NCBI GenBank assembly: GCA_027365835.1
Contig: DAHXLU010000109.1
Coordinates: 1-64,000 of the forward strand
DNA length: 64,000 nucleotides
From: JAJZMA01 sp021850405
GTDB lineage: Bacteria > Chloroflexota > Dormibacteria > Aeolococcales > Aeolococcaceae
Direction of reading: 5' to 3'
The notes beneath the pieces were generated by a model, which saw only the letters and a program-made list of their open reading frames with translations, was not told the origin of the DNA and searched no databases. A program made the translations under genes and the position numbers. Below, one piece after another: positions 53,907 to 63,253 of this stretch. Every line of letters begins with the position of its first letter. The stretch's first letter is position 1.

Positions 53907-54378
53907 ACCAGTATTGCATGTCCAGTAACGCCCATCGGTCTATTGAGCCAGGCGTGCTGGCGGTGCGGTTCTGGCTTTGGGCGGTGAGCAACCTGGGCGC
54001 TGCCAGCCAAGAGCCAGATCGTGGTTCCAAGGGGAGTTGACCTGTGCTCTTTTCAGCATGGCTATCGCCAAAAAAGTGATGGTTATGGATCGTTCAGGGA
54101 AGTCAGTGTGCGGCTTTATCCGAACTCGGAGGCGCCCCCAGAACCAGAACAGGTGGAAGGGAACTCCTGGTGGTGTAGCTCTGGAGATTCCTGCCCATAG
54201 CAGAAAAATGGAGATGTGATCTGCGGGGGCCTCACGGGTCATCGCTAGCTTGATCCGATCAGTGGGATGGGTCTGGGCTTTTCCACAATGGGCCTTCGCG
54301 TCCGGGCATCGACATGTGTTGTATGGGGCGAGGTTCTATCGTGCACGGGGGAGGCTACGTTCATGTCAGAATGTGGAG
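53907..54378 (+). other. Gene-free stretch before the surface protein
   Basis: No reliable gene. A 76-residue frame in this region has basic, unlikely composition. Near the end GGGGGAGG (54346-54353) is an excellent ribosome binding site, but the ATG it serves (54363) opens a short frame listed separately. Confidence 0.4.
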
Positions 54379-54416
54379 ATGTTGCACCGTCTGGGTCGAC
54401 CAGCTTCTTTAAGTGA
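54363..54416 (+). other. 17-codon upstream ORF before the surface protein
   Basis: ATG 54363, eight bases after GGGGGAGG, encodes a 17-residue peptide and stops at 54414. The large gene lies in another frame and begins 16 bases downstream. This could be a leader peptide controlling the surface protein, or a one-base indel may have separated the true start. Confidence 0.35.
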
Positions 54417-56436
54417 CACCTCGCATACCCCGTCAGGGGCGACCAGAGCCAGACAACCACGTCGTGGACTTTTCCAGATTGCCGTCCGGAGTGTCGTTGC
54501 GCTGCTTGTCCCGCTCACGGTGCCGCTTACGACTTTCATGCTATTTGTGGGCACTGCGAGCTCGGTCAGCGCCGCCGTACCGACGATCTCCTGCACGAGT
54601 GATCCGAATCTCTTTAATACTGGCTATGACGCGCTTACCGGCGGCGTCCTCCCCAACAACGCGCTAGACGCCAACTGGACAGTCGGAGGTCCTACGAACT
54701 CAGGCACGACCACAACGCCACCGACCTTAACGTCCATGCCGCCCAGCGGAATGATCTTTAGCCCCGCCAATGTAGGTCCTATCGCAGGCAGCGCCTACTC
54801 ATCCAGTCCCTATGGCAATGCACAGTGGATCTCGCAGCAGACGATGGCCAGCCCGACGAGCCTTGAGGGAGACTGGTACTACGAGTATCAGTTCGACCTG
54901 TCCTCGAGTGTTGCGGTGTCCACATTCAAGCTGAACATGAACTACATGGCGGACAATGAAGTTGCCACGGTTTTTGTCAACGGCGTGGACCAGAGCACTT
55001 TTACCGGGTCCAATCTCCCTCAGGATCCAACTCCCAGTACCACCAGTCCTTACTACTACCAGGGTTACCTGTATGCGAATGCAGCCCAGACAGTGCTCAG
55101 CCACAGCTGGGTGACTGGGCTCAACACCATCATTGTTCAGGTTAAGAGCGGGCCTCCAGAGGAGGCATTCGATGCACAGTGGAGGCCCAGTGCCGTCTGT
55201 CCAGTGTCGCTCGCAGTGACGTCCACCGCGTCACCCAATCCATATGTGGCGGGACAAACCCTCACATATACCGACACTGTGACCAACTCGGGCCCAGGCA
55301 ACGCATATGGGGTGGCAGTCTCGGATCCTTTGCCTGCGGCCCTGGCTTCAGCGGGATTTACCTGGACCTGCACTGCGACTAGCGGGAGTAGCTGCACCTC
55401 TTCGGGCGCAGGGAGTGTGAACGAGCCCTCTGCCCTAGTAGCTGCCTCAGGTACACTCACCTACACGATCACAGGGACAGTTCCAGCGGGGACATCTGGG
55501 ACGCTGGACAATACAGTGACCGTGACGCCTGGAGCGGGCACTACGGATCCGGGCTGCACGCCAAATTGCTCTGCAAGCAATACGGATGCTGTGCAGACAC
55601 CTGCGCTGACTGAGACGACCAGCTCGACTACGGCGAGCTATGCGGCGGTGGGCAACAGTATTGCGTACCACTTTGTGGTGGATAACAGTGGCAACGTGAC
55701 ACTCCATGGGATTGTGGTGAACGCCACGATGGCCTCGCCAGCAACGCAGTCTGCGCTATCGGCGGTCAGCTGTCCAGCTACAACACTGGCTCCAGCAGCC
55801 AGCGAGACGTGTACGGCAAGCTACACAGTTACCCAGGCCGACCTTGACAATGGATCGGTAAAAGTATCTGGGGTGGCATCGGGACTGCCTCCCAGTTCCA
55901 CTACTGCAGTGAACTCTCCAGCGTCGTCGACAGTAGTTGCTGCTGTGCAGACACCTGCGCTTGTAGTTGTTACTGCCTCGCCGACCGGTGGATTCTCGGC
56001 GGCCGGTAGTACGATTGCGTACCACTTTGTGGTGGATAACAGTGGCAACGTGACACTTTCGGGGATCAGCCTAAACGTTACAGTCCGTCCGCCCGGGACA
56101 CAGGCGAACCTGTCCTCAGTTGTCTGCACAGCTGCCAGCCTGGCACCTGGGGCGCAGGAGACCTGTACCGCTACATACAAGGTGACGCAGGCAGATGTGG
56201 TCGCAGGAACCGTGCGCACGTCAGTAACCGGCTCGGCCATGGCTGCAGGTTCCACGACGGCCGTGGTCACTCTTGCCGCTTCTGTCATGGCGGTTTCAGC
56301 GACCGTGCCTGTGCCCCAGACCGGCGCTTCCTTGTGGACGATCTCGGTGTCTCTCCTGGCAGCGATGGGGCTCATGTTTTGTGGCTTCGGGTTAGTACTT
56401 GTCGCCCGGAGACAACTGGCTCGATTAAACAGCTGA
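54379..56436 (+). CDS. Surface protein with DUF11-type repeats and PQTG-like anchor
   Basis: From ATG 54379 the protein is 685 residues. A basic N-terminus and membrane helix (about 35-60, ending SSVSAA) act as a signal peptide. Several Ig-like DUF11 or CARDB-type modules follow, with a repeated TYTDTVTNSGPGNAYGVAVSDP-like and IAYHFVVDNSGNVTLHGI pattern; the latter appears twice. The C-terminus has VPQTGASLWTISVSLLAAMGLM plus basic residues, an LPxTG-like sortase signal with V in place of L. No sortase gene is nearby. The start is uncertain; the frame runs open back to 54250. Confidence 0.75.
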   Translation: MLHRLGRPASLSDTSHTPSGATRARQPRRGLFQIAVRSVVALLVPLTVPLTTFMLFVGTASSVSAAVPTISCTSDPNLFNTGYDALTGGVLPNNALDANWTVGGPTNSGTTTTPPTLTSMPPSGMIFSPANVGPIAGSAYSSSPYGNAQWISQQTMASPTSLEGDWYYEYQFDLSSSVAVSTFKLNMNYMADNEVATVFVNGVDQSTFTGSNLPQDPTPSTTSPYYYQGYLYANAAQTVLSHSWVTGLNTIIVQVKSGPPEEAFDAQWRPSAVCPVSLAVTSTASPNPYVAGQTLTYTDTVTNSGPGNAYGVAVSDPLPAALASAGFTWTCTATSGSSCTSSGAGSVNEPSALVAASGTLTYTITGTVPAGTSGTLDNTVTVTPGAGTTDPGCTPNCSASNTDAVQTPALTETTSSTTASYAAVGNSIAYHFVVDNSGNVTLHGIVVNATMASPATQSALSAVSCPATTLAPAASETCTASYTVTQADLDNGSVKVSGVASGLPPSSTTAVNSPASSTVVAAVQTPALVVVTASPTGGFSAAGSTIAYHFVVDNSGNVTLSGISLNVTVRPPGTQANLSSVVCTAASLAPGAQETCTATYKVTQADVVAGTVRTSVTGSAMAAGSTTAVVTLAASVMAVSATVPVPQTGASLWTISVSLLAAMGLMFCGFGLVLVARRQLARLNS

Positions 56437-56979
56437 GCTGTCGGGTGCCTGATAATCGGGCCGAGTGGGTTTCTGGTGGGGGAGCAGGGTGTCTCGCGTA
56501 TATGGTTGTCCCCGCAATTGTTGCAAGCCGGTGAGGTCATCGCCGTCGTGTTTCCATGGAACCAGAAGGTCCTTTGCGCACTTTCTCGCCCAGGAGCAGT
56601 GGAGTGGATGTGAGGGGCGCAGCAGGCGCTGCCGCGGGTACGCCTTTGGCCGCTAAACGGTAGCAGTCGAGCAACACAGAAGCACGATCCAGACCGCCAA
56701 CAGCGGGCCGAAAGAGCTTCGGAGACGTGTCGCTTCGTCTTTACGTCTGTCCCAAGAGATTCACCTAATGCGAGGGTTGGCGGCAAGGGACCAGTTGACG
56801 ACGACGCAAACCCGAGGCACACTGATGTCTTATCGCGGACAGGAGCCTTGCTGGACCTGGCAGCAGGGCCCAGGAATCGCGACCATTCTGTGACAGCACG
56901 ACCACAATAGCTTCATCTTGCTATTTGCACTGGGTGTTATTCTGATAGCGGCATTGTGGTGTAGCTGTGGAGGGTAACG
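56437..56979. other. Gene-free stretch between two secreted-protein genes
   Basis: No gene with plausible composition. The stretch ends with GGAGGGTAA, the ribosome binding site of the next gene. No strong promoter was identified by eye. Confidence 0.4.
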
Positions 56980-57768
56980 GTGTCCAGGATGCGGCGACAG
57001 CGGCTGCGCCTGCGCCATGGTAGGTGTGGCGGCGTCCTGATCCTGGCGTGCCTGGGAGTTGCCACTGCTCGCGCTGGCACCCTGCTTCCATGCACCGATA
57101 CCGGGCTTGGTACTGGTGGGTGTATCTCTACCGTTGCAACGGCATCTCCAGCGCCTTCCGTGCAGCCTGTGACTACGTTACTTCCACAGCCTCTGGGTAC
57201 AGGCGCTGGCACAGGAGGGGGCCTGCTTCAGCCTGTTGCATCTCCGATTGCTTCTGCGGTGGCTAGTGTCACCTCTACCGTAAACTCAACCGTGGCAGGC
57301 CTGTCGGGGTTGCCCACAAGCCAGCCGAGCCTGCCAGCCAGTCCTCTGCCGTCGGTCTTACCGACATCAGCACCAGTTAACGCTACGCCAGTCCCGAATC
57401 GGGCTACCGCGTCGACCCCAGCTTCCACAACGCAGACGGCCGCCTCCAGTCACTCCAGCGGGGTGGTAACTGGGAGCGGTGCAGTGATCGCTCCGATTGC
57501 ATCCAGAACAGGGGTAGCCTCAGGCACTACCACGGGTCCGCTCACAAGCGCATCCCCTGGAGCGGGCTCGGGGGCGGTTGCAGCGCCTTCCCCTGGCTTG
57601 TCCTACGCTCAGCCGATCCTGGCGGGGCTGCCGCTGGGACCGCTGTCTGGTATTGATCTCTCCCATACGTCCGGACTTGAGCTGCTTGTGTCCGCTCTGG
57701 ATCTTGCCCTGGCCGTGATGGTAGGCACTGTAGCCTGGCGGTCACGTCATCGATCCCTGGACGGATAG
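56980..57768 (+). CDS. Secreted Ala/Ser/Thr/Pro-rich protein with C-terminal membrane span
   Basis: The 262-residue protein starts from GTG 56980 with GGAGGGTAA upstream. Residues about 15-32 are a signal peptide (GGVLILACLGVATARA). The middle is low-complexity Ala, Ser, Thr and Pro, typical of a wall-spanning or glycosylated stalk. Residues about 232-250 are hydrophobic (LELLVSALDLALAVMVGTVAW), followed by Arg/His-rich residues that would stay inside. It ends two bases before a histidine kinase gene, so it may be the extracytoplasmic partner of that sensor. Family unknown. Confidence 0.65.
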   Translation: MSRMRRQRLRLRHGRCGGVLILACLGVATARAGTLLPCTDTGLGTGGCISTVATASPAPSVQPVTTLLPQPLGTGAGTGGGLLQPVASPIASAVASVTSTVNSTVAGLSGLPTSQPSLPASPLPSVLPTSAPVNATPVPNRATASTPASTTQTAASSHSSGVVTGSGAVIAPIASRTGVASGTTTGPLTSASPGAGSGAVAAPSPGLSYAQPILAGLPLGPLSGIDLSHTSGLELLVSALDLALAVMVGTVAWRSRHRSLDG

Positions 57769-57770
57769 AC

Positions 57771-60134
57771 ATGCAGCAGTCACTGGCATCGCGGCTCCTT
57801 CTGGGTGGATTGCTGCTCGCCTCATTAGTTATCGGCAGTATCAGCGCTTTTCTCATGATCAGTCGTGCCCAGCAGACTAATGCGGCCGCGGTGGGGACCG
57901 CGGACAATCGGGCACAGGTCGTACAACGGCTTCTGGGGAGCCTTGTTGCCTACCAGACCACCACCGAAGCTGCGGTGCTGGCGACGGACCCTACGATCAT
58001 CAGTGTACTGGCACCTGTTGGCAATGTCTCCCCCGGAGCGACTCTGCTCTCGCATATACCCGCCACATCACTCGGCGGCTCCATGGTCGTCCTCATCGAT
58101 AGCAACGGCGAAGTGGTGGCGAGCGACCCTGCAAGCCTTGGCACCCTCCATGTGGCCGGGGCGCCAGATATTCTCTCGGTACGTGATGCGCTCGCAGGCC
58201 GGGCTGTGGGTGGGGTGGAAATGGTGTCGGGGCAAGCGGCATATGATGCGGCATCTCCTGTCATGAAGGGGGGCAAGGTGGTAGGCGCAGTGCTTCTCGT
58301 ATCCCCGCTGGCAGCTGAAATGGCGCGGTACGCTTCCCTTATCGGTTACCCATCGGCTTTCATACCGGCTGCCCCGCCTCGGCGGGTCGCTGTTTTTGGT
58401 GCAGACGGAGCCCAGACCACCAGCTTTCTGGCACCAGCACTTGGCAGCGCACTGGCGCACGTCACCACCCGTCCAGTGCATGCGGTCTACCAGACACTGC
58501 TGTCAGGTAGCACCCAGCAGGTAGTGGGCAGCTTTTTGCCGGTGACTGTCCCGGGCAGCAAGCAGATTGCGGGGTACGTGGGAGTTGAGGTGCCGATGGC
58601 CCCATTTACTGCGGGAGAACGGGCCAACGAGATTATGCTTGCACTGCTGGCCTGCGGTCTGCTCTTGCTCACTGCGCTTGCGATCATGCTGTTTGTGGAC
58701 CGTGCCGTTCATGCGCCGATCGCAAAATTGGAGGCAGCCGTGCGCCGGATTGCGAACGGGGACTTGAGCACGCCCGTTCCGGTTACTACACGCGATGAGC
58801 TGGGAAATCTTGCGCAAAGCGTAAATACCATGCGCACGCAGCTTCAGCAGCAGCTTGCCCAGGTCGAAGCCTCGAACGAGCAGATCCAGAAGTCGGTAGA
58901 TCAGCTGAGAGTTGTGTCCGAGACTCTGACCTCAACTGTGGAAGGTGGCGAGGCTCTCATGGAGGGTATTGCCATTGCAGCTGCGCAGATTGCGGGTCCA
59001 GGTGCGCAGGCCTGGCTCGGACGCCAGACGGGAAAGTCCACGGAATGGCATGGAGATGGCCGGACAGACAAAGAGCCTGTACCTGGCGTACGCCAGGTTT
59101 TACACCACCTGCGCAAGGCACCTTCAGTCGTGCAGCTTGGCAGTGGGGAGCGGACGTTATTTGTTTTTCCTGTGCGCTTTCAGGGGCATCTCTGGGGATG
59201 CCTGGCCGTAGCACCACCTCCTGAAACTCAACGCCTTTCTGAAGCAGCGCAAAAAACCCTGAGTGTTCTTGCCAATAGTGCTGCCGTGGCGCTTGAGAAC
59301 GCTCAGCTGTTTGATCTGCAGAGGGAAGCAGCTGAGCGGCTGCACGTGACTGACAGAATGAAGTCAGAGCTGCTCACTACTGTTCAGCATGAACTGCGCA
59401 CACCGATTACAGTGCTGGTTGGTTATACCGACCTTCTGGAACTTTACTGGAGCAGATGGGATGAGGCGACAAAGGCAAAAGCTGTAGAAGAGATGCAGAC
59501 AGCGAGCCGCAACCTGTACGAGATTGTCGAGACCATAATTCACTTTGCACTTCTGGAGGGTGGTGCAGAGCTACATCCGGCCCACACTCCTGTGCTGCCT
59601 GCGGTGCGAAAGGCTATCTCAGAGGTCGCGGCCAGATGGAAAGGGAGCCTTCCCTGTACGGTCCAGGTTTATGGTGACGAGGAGATAAATGTGTGGGCCG
59701 ACCGGGATGGCTTTAATCAGGTGCTGAAAGCTCTCGTCGACAATGCAGTCAAGTTCACACCCGCTGGTGGACTGGTGACAGTTACAGCTGGGCTAGACGG
59801 GGATGGAATGGCAAGAGTGAGTATTGCAGACAATGGGATTGGAATTAATGAGGAAGCTATTTCACAGATTTTTGGAATTTTTTTTCAGCAGGAGGGCGGA
59901 GTAACGCGCCGCTTCGGAGGAACGGGAATGGGGCTGGCGCTGGTGGAGAGGCTGGTATCCCTGCATGGGGGCAGGATAGAAGTGGCAAGCACGCCAGCCG
60001 TGGGCAGCACTTTTACCGTGGTCTGGCCATCACAACCGGTAGAGGCCGGTCAGGCTAAATCTTCTGCAGGGGTGGTGCATATTGCTGGAATCCCGGCGCT
60101 CCCTCACCAGGGCGGACGGCGCAGGACACACTGA
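57771..60134 (+). CDS. Sensor histidine kinase with extracellular Cache-like domain
   Basis: The 787-residue protein has a membrane helix at about 8-30, an extracytoplasmic sensor of Cache type (about 31-285), a second membrane helix (287-310), a HAMP domain (310-363), a GAF-like domain (about 395-515), a HisKA domain with the phospho-acceptor His540 in VQHELRTP, and an HATPase domain (N-box near residue 657, GTGMGL near 718). It presumably autophosphorylates and passes phosphate to a response regulator, which is not encoded here. It begins two bases after the secreted low-complexity gene, so both are probably one operon sensing the cell exterior. Confidence 0.92.
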   Translation: MQQSLASRLLLGGLLLASLVIGSISAFLMISRAQQTNAAAVGTADNRAQVVQRLLGSLVAYQTTTEAAVLATDPTIISVLAPVGNVSPGATLLSHIPATSLGGSMVVLIDSNGEVVASDPASLGTLHVAGAPDILSVRDALAGRAVGGVEMVSGQAAYDAASPVMKGGKVVGAVLLVSPLAAEMARYASLIGYPSAFIPAAPPRRVAVFGADGAQTTSFLAPALGSALAHVTTRPVHAVYQTLLSGSTQQVVGSFLPVTVPGSKQIAGYVGVEVPMAPFTAGERANEIMLALLACGLLLLTALAIMLFVDRAVHAPIAKLEAAVRRIANGDLSTPVPVTTRDELGNLAQSVNTMRTQLQQQLAQVEASNEQIQKSVDQLRVVSETLTSTVEGGEALMEGIAIAAAQIAGPGAQAWLGRQTGKSTEWHGDGRTDKEPVPGVRQVLHHLRKAPSVVQLGSGERTLFVFPVRFQGHLWGCLAVAPPPETQRLSEAAQKTLSVLANSAAVALENAQLFDLQREAAERLHVTDRMKSELLTTVQHELRTPITVLVGYTDLLELYWSRWDEATKAKAVEEMQTASRNLYEIVETIIHFALLEGGAELHPAHTPVLPAVRKAISEVAARWKGSLPCTVQVYGDEEINVWADRDGFNQVLKALVDNAVKFTPAGGLVTVTAGLDGDGMARVSIADNGIGINEEAISQIFGIFFQQEGGVTRRFGGTGMGLALVERLVSLHGGRIEVASTPAVGSTFTVVWPSQPVEAGQAKSSAGVVHIAGIPALPHQGGRRRTH

Positions 60135-60383
60135 CTGCTCGCCACTGCGCTTTTTGCTGTCTGGTGTACGCGGTACCTGGGTGGCACAGCCTGAGCTGGG
60201 GAGGAAAAAGGTGCGATGGATACTGGTTTCTCCCTGTGTTCTTGTTTTCCAAAGGGGGCGAAACGGGGGAGGATTGAACCCGACGCCAGGAGGTTTAGCG
60301 GCGGGACTCGGTGAGCTGTAAAGCATTGGCATGCAGCCGCAATGCAGGTGGGGGGGCGCGGCCGCGGCCAACTGCAGGCGGTA

Positions 60384-60424
60384 TTGCCGCATTGTTGTCT
60401 TGCCACACTGTCTTGCCGCATTGT
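60384..60424 (+). repeat. Three copies of TTGCCGCATTGT upstream of tRNA-Asn
   Basis: TTGCCGCATTGT at 60384-60395 and 60413-60424, with a variant TTGCCACACTGT at 60400-60411. Spacing is 16 and 13 bases. The cluster lies just upstream of the -10 box of tRNA-Asn. It resembles short iterons or repeated regulator sites. Confidence 0.6.
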
Positions 60425-60449
60425 CCGCGGGCTGGCCTGGGAATAGGCA

Positions 60450-60455
60450 TATAAT
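60450..60455 (+). promoter_or_regulatory. -10 element TATAAT of tRNA-Asn
   Basis: Perfect consensus ten bases before the first base of the tRNA. TTGTCC at 60421-60426 is the only -35-like match, but its 23-base spacer is too long. Confidence 0.6.
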
Positions 60456-60465
60456 GTGCCGACAA

Positions 60466-60540
60466 TCCGGGTTAGCTCAGCGGTAGAGCAGGCGGCTGTT
60501 AACCGCAAGGTCACTGGTTCGAATCCAGTACCCGGAGCCA
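60466..60540 (+). tRNA. tRNA-Asn (anticodon GTT)
   Basis: Cloverleaf with acceptor TCCGGGT/ACCCGGA, anticodon loop CTGTTAA in stem GGCGG/CCGCA (one mismatch at the outermost pair), T arm CTGG-TTCGAAT-CCAG, and encoded CCA at 60538-60540. It is followed by a conjugation-type ATPase gene, a setting often seen next to integrated elements, but no integrase or flanking repeat was found. Confidence 0.95.
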
Positions 60541-60595
60541 TCCATGGTCGCAGATGAGGATCTGACATGATGGTTCTTTTGGGCAGACGGGCCAA

Positions 60596-61879
60596 ATGGA
60601 TCACGGCACCGTACCTGGTGCAATGGCCCCTGGCAAAAGGCGCCCGATGAACGCCCCTGCCAGCTTTGCTCTTGGAAAGAGCCGTTCTGTGGGGGCGGCC
60701 AACATCCTGTTTCCTGCGGATCTGGCGCGCCATGCCCTCATTCTGGGCAACACCGGCTCCGGCAAGACAGTGACGACCGAGCGCATTGTCCACGGCGCCC
60801 TTGCAGCAGGAGCCCCGGTTGTAATTGTGGATGGGAAAGGAGGGCGCCTTGAGCGCACGGCCAGGGCCCTTGCCACCCTGCATCAGCTGCCTTTCCGGAG
60901 CGCACTTGGCCTCTCTCCCAACTCGCTTGGCTACAATCCGTGCCGCATCGGCGAGCCAGCCCAGGTAGCGGACAAGCTGGTCTCCTCATTTACCTTTGAT
61001 CCAGCAGGGGAGATCTATCGCCAGGTGGCCCAGGAGGCGATTTCAGTCCTCGTTACTGCTATGCGCCTGGCAGGAATCAGGGTCACGATGCGGTCACTGG
61101 CAGACGCTCTGGACCCATCTGCCATGCGTGGCCTGGCAGAGAGGGTAGCGATCCAGGATGCTGACCTGGCCCGTGAACTGAGAGGGCTTTCCAGCAGGGG
61201 GAATCCCAGCTCCACGGCCTATCTCGGGATGCGTGCACGCCTCGGGAGCGTGGTGCGGGGCGTTTTCGGACCAGCGCTGGAGCGGGGCCCCTCCTTGCGG
61301 ATTTCGGCCGCACTGAAGGATAGGTCAGTTACTCATATCTCCCTTCCTGCCATGGCAAGCACTGGGGATGTGTCTGTCATGGCGCGCATCCTCATCCAGG
61401 ACCTGAAGCAGGCTGCCTGCCTTAGGCTCGGGGCGCAGGATCTTCCCCCAGCGGTGGTCGTGCTGGACGAGTTTGCAGCACTCGGTGACCCCACCCAGAT
61501 GGTGGACCTGCTTCGGCAATCCAGGGAGGCGCAGATTTCAATCGTGGTGGCATCCCAGCAACTGCCCGAAAACGTGGACCTGAGGGGCAGTTTGCTTTCC
61601 AGCGGGCTGGTGATATGCCATCAGGTGACAGGTGCTGATGCAGAGACAATGAGCGCCAGGTTTGGCACACGTCCGGACATTGTGGTCTCCAGGACCCTGG
61701 ACCCCGCCCGGAGGGGCAAGGTGGCAGGCACCTCCATTCGCCGCAGCGAGCGGCCAGAGATTTCAGCAAGCGAGCTTATGCACCTCCCTACCGGAAGGGC
61801 TGCTGTAGTCTGGAATACATCCGGACACCGGGTTGCAATCGTGGATATTGAGCCCCTGACTGCACGGGGAGTTGCCTGA
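60596..61879 (+). CDS. TraG/VirD4-like type IV secretion-coupling ATPase (soluble)
   Basis: The 427-residue ATPase resembles the coupling proteins that feed DNA to type IV secretion. Walker A GNTGSGKT covers residues 51-58 and Walker B VVVLDEFAALGD has Asp291-Glu292, followed by SREAQISIVVASQQLPE near 305, typical of TraG/TraD. No membrane segment is visible, unlike conjugative TraD. It lies alone with a metallopeptidase, not with other tra genes. The start may be ATG 60596 or ATG 60647; no ribosome binding site decides it. Its TGA shares a base with the next ATG, so the two are translated together. Confidence 0.8.
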   Translation: MDHGTVPGAMAPGKRRPMNAPASFALGKSRSVGAANILFPADLARHALILGNTGSGKTVTTERIVHGALAAGAPVVIVDGKGGRLERTARALATLHQLPFRSALGLSPNSLGYNPCRIGEPAQVADKLVSSFTFDPAGEIYRQVAQEAISVLVTAMRLAGIRVTMRSLADALDPSAMRGLAERVAIQDADLARELRGLSSRGNPSSTAYLGMRARLGSVVRGVFGPALERGPSLRISAALKDRSVTHISLPAMASTGDVSVMARILIQDLKQAACLRLGAQDLPPAVVVLDEFAALGDPTQMVDLLRQSREAQISIVVASQQLPENVDLRGSLLSSGLVICHQVTGADAETMSARFGTRPDIVVSRTLDPARRGKVAGTSIRRSERPEISASELMHLPTGRAAVVWNTSGHRVAIVDIEPLTARGVA

Positions 61880-63111
61880 TGCCAGAGGATCTGCCGCTGC
61901 CTGGTGCGGAGCCAGGGCTGCCGACCCCGTCCCAGCTCGCGGCGGAAACAGAGGGCCTGGCCCACCGCAGGAAAAAGGCGGGCCCGGCACCCGACGCTGC
62001 GCTGCCTGCTGCTGCAGATCGCCCGGGGGATGGAGCACACGATGGCCATGAGCACGACCCTTCTGGCACGACCAGGAAGCGAGAGGCGGCTACAGGGTTT
62101 GACGAAAGAGATGTGCCTCACAACCGCACCCAGGCTGCAGCCGGCCCTACCGTGCTTGATGCCCTTGGCCGGTATCTGCTCCCGTTGACAGTTGCTGTCG
62201 TGTGTAGTTGGGGCTTTGTCTGGGTGGCTGCCATCTTTGCAGGCATAGGAGCTGTTGTTGGCGCGATCGCGGGTTTCCTGGCAACGACATCAGGGAGCGC
62301 TGCCATTCCCGTGTTTGGAACGTCTCTGGATCTTTCCAGCGCCATGCTCGGTGTCCTTCTTGGCATTCTTGGGGGAGCCCTCGATGGATTTATGCTCGCC
62401 TATGCTGGCAGCCCGCTCGGAATGCTGGATCGTCTGATAGGGATGGCTCTGCTGGGTGTGGTAGTGACAGCCATACTTGCCTGGCTGCTCATCTTTTTTG
62501 AGGCTGAAATCTGCCGCCTGCTTGGTTATCGCAGGGTCAGCAGCCGGGAGCGGGAGCGGCTGCGGGCTGCACTCGACCTCTCTGGTCTTGGGCATGAGGA
62601 AGGACCAGCTCTGCGTATAGCCGACAGCGGGATGCCTTTTGCCAGAACGCTGGGAAACTCCATAGTGCTTTCTTCCGGGCTGCTGCAGCTGCTCCCGGAT
62701 GAGGAGCTGGCAGCGATACTGTCCCACGAGCTGATGCACCACCGCTCCTCGGATGGGCTTGCATGGAGGATGCTCCTGGCAGCGATGCTGCCCCTTGTGG
62801 CCCTGGAATGGGTGCGGGAGCGAGCCATGCGGGCTGGAGGCACCGTTGGTGCCATGGTTTCGCTGGCGCTCTGTCCTGTCCTGGCTGTAACCCATGGACT
62901 GGTGCTGCCTGTGTTTGCGCGGGTTTCCCGGGCAGCTGAGTACCAGGCGGATGCGGGTGTGGCTGCGGCGGGCCTCGGCGACCCACTGGTTGCTGCACTG
63001 TCGCGCCTTGCAGAATTTGAGGATCCAGGCTCTGGATTTGGACATGCCCTGGCAGCAACCCATCCCCCGGTTGAGTTGCGGATTGACGCACTCCTGACTG
63101 GTAGCCCCTAG
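61879..63111 (+). CDS. M48-family membrane metallopeptidase
   Basis: A 410-residue peptidase of the HtpX/Ste24 type. After a long Ala/Pro/Arg-rich N-terminus (about 1-95) come two membrane segments (about 100-130, 155-180), another hydrophobic helix near 190-215, and the zinc motif HELMH (His283, Glu284, His287) with the third ligand Glu in EYQADAG near 355. Such enzymes degrade misfolded membrane proteins. The N-terminal domain is unlike other HtpX. Translational overlap with the TraG-like ATPase suggests a functional pair. Confidence 0.88.
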   Translation: MPEDLPLPGAEPGLPTPSQLAAETEGLAHRRKKAGPAPDAALPAAADRPGDGAHDGHEHDPSGTTRKREAATGFDERDVPHNRTQAAAGPTVLDALGRYLLPLTVAVVCSWGFVWVAAIFAGIGAVVGAIAGFLATTSGSAAIPVFGTSLDLSSAMLGVLLGILGGALDGFMLAYAGSPLGMLDRLIGMALLGVVVTAILAWLLIFFEAEICRLLGYRRVSSRERERLRAALDLSGLGHEEGPALRIADSGMPFARTLGNSIVLSSGLLQLLPDEELAAILSHELMHHRSSDGLAWRMLLAAMLPLVALEWVRERAMRAGGTVGAMVSLALCPVLAVTHGLVLPVFARVSRAAEYQADAGVAAAGLGDPLVAALSRLAEFEDPGSGFGHALAATHPPVELRIDALLTGSP

Positions 63112-63253
63112 CCTGGCAGGCCAGCTGCGGGCAGACGTTGCAGAGTCTCCGCCCAGGGCTGCAGGCGGTTTCTGCCCACCCAGGGGGGCTTACCTGGGTA
63201 GTGTGGGAGTGGCCGGTCGGCAACATTTGTACGCTTTTTGGGCACAAGTGGCA

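Larger units (their letters stand above)
60135..60465 (+). other. Gene-free stretch upstream of tRNA-Asn
   Basis: No gene seen on either strand. It contains a three-copy 12-bp repeat and a TATAAT box, both listed separately. Confidence 0.5.

Noticed and set aside
60135..60540. Attachment-site duplication of the tRNA-Asn end
   Set aside because: No second copy of the tRNA 3' segment and no integrase were found within the window, so an integrated element is not supported.
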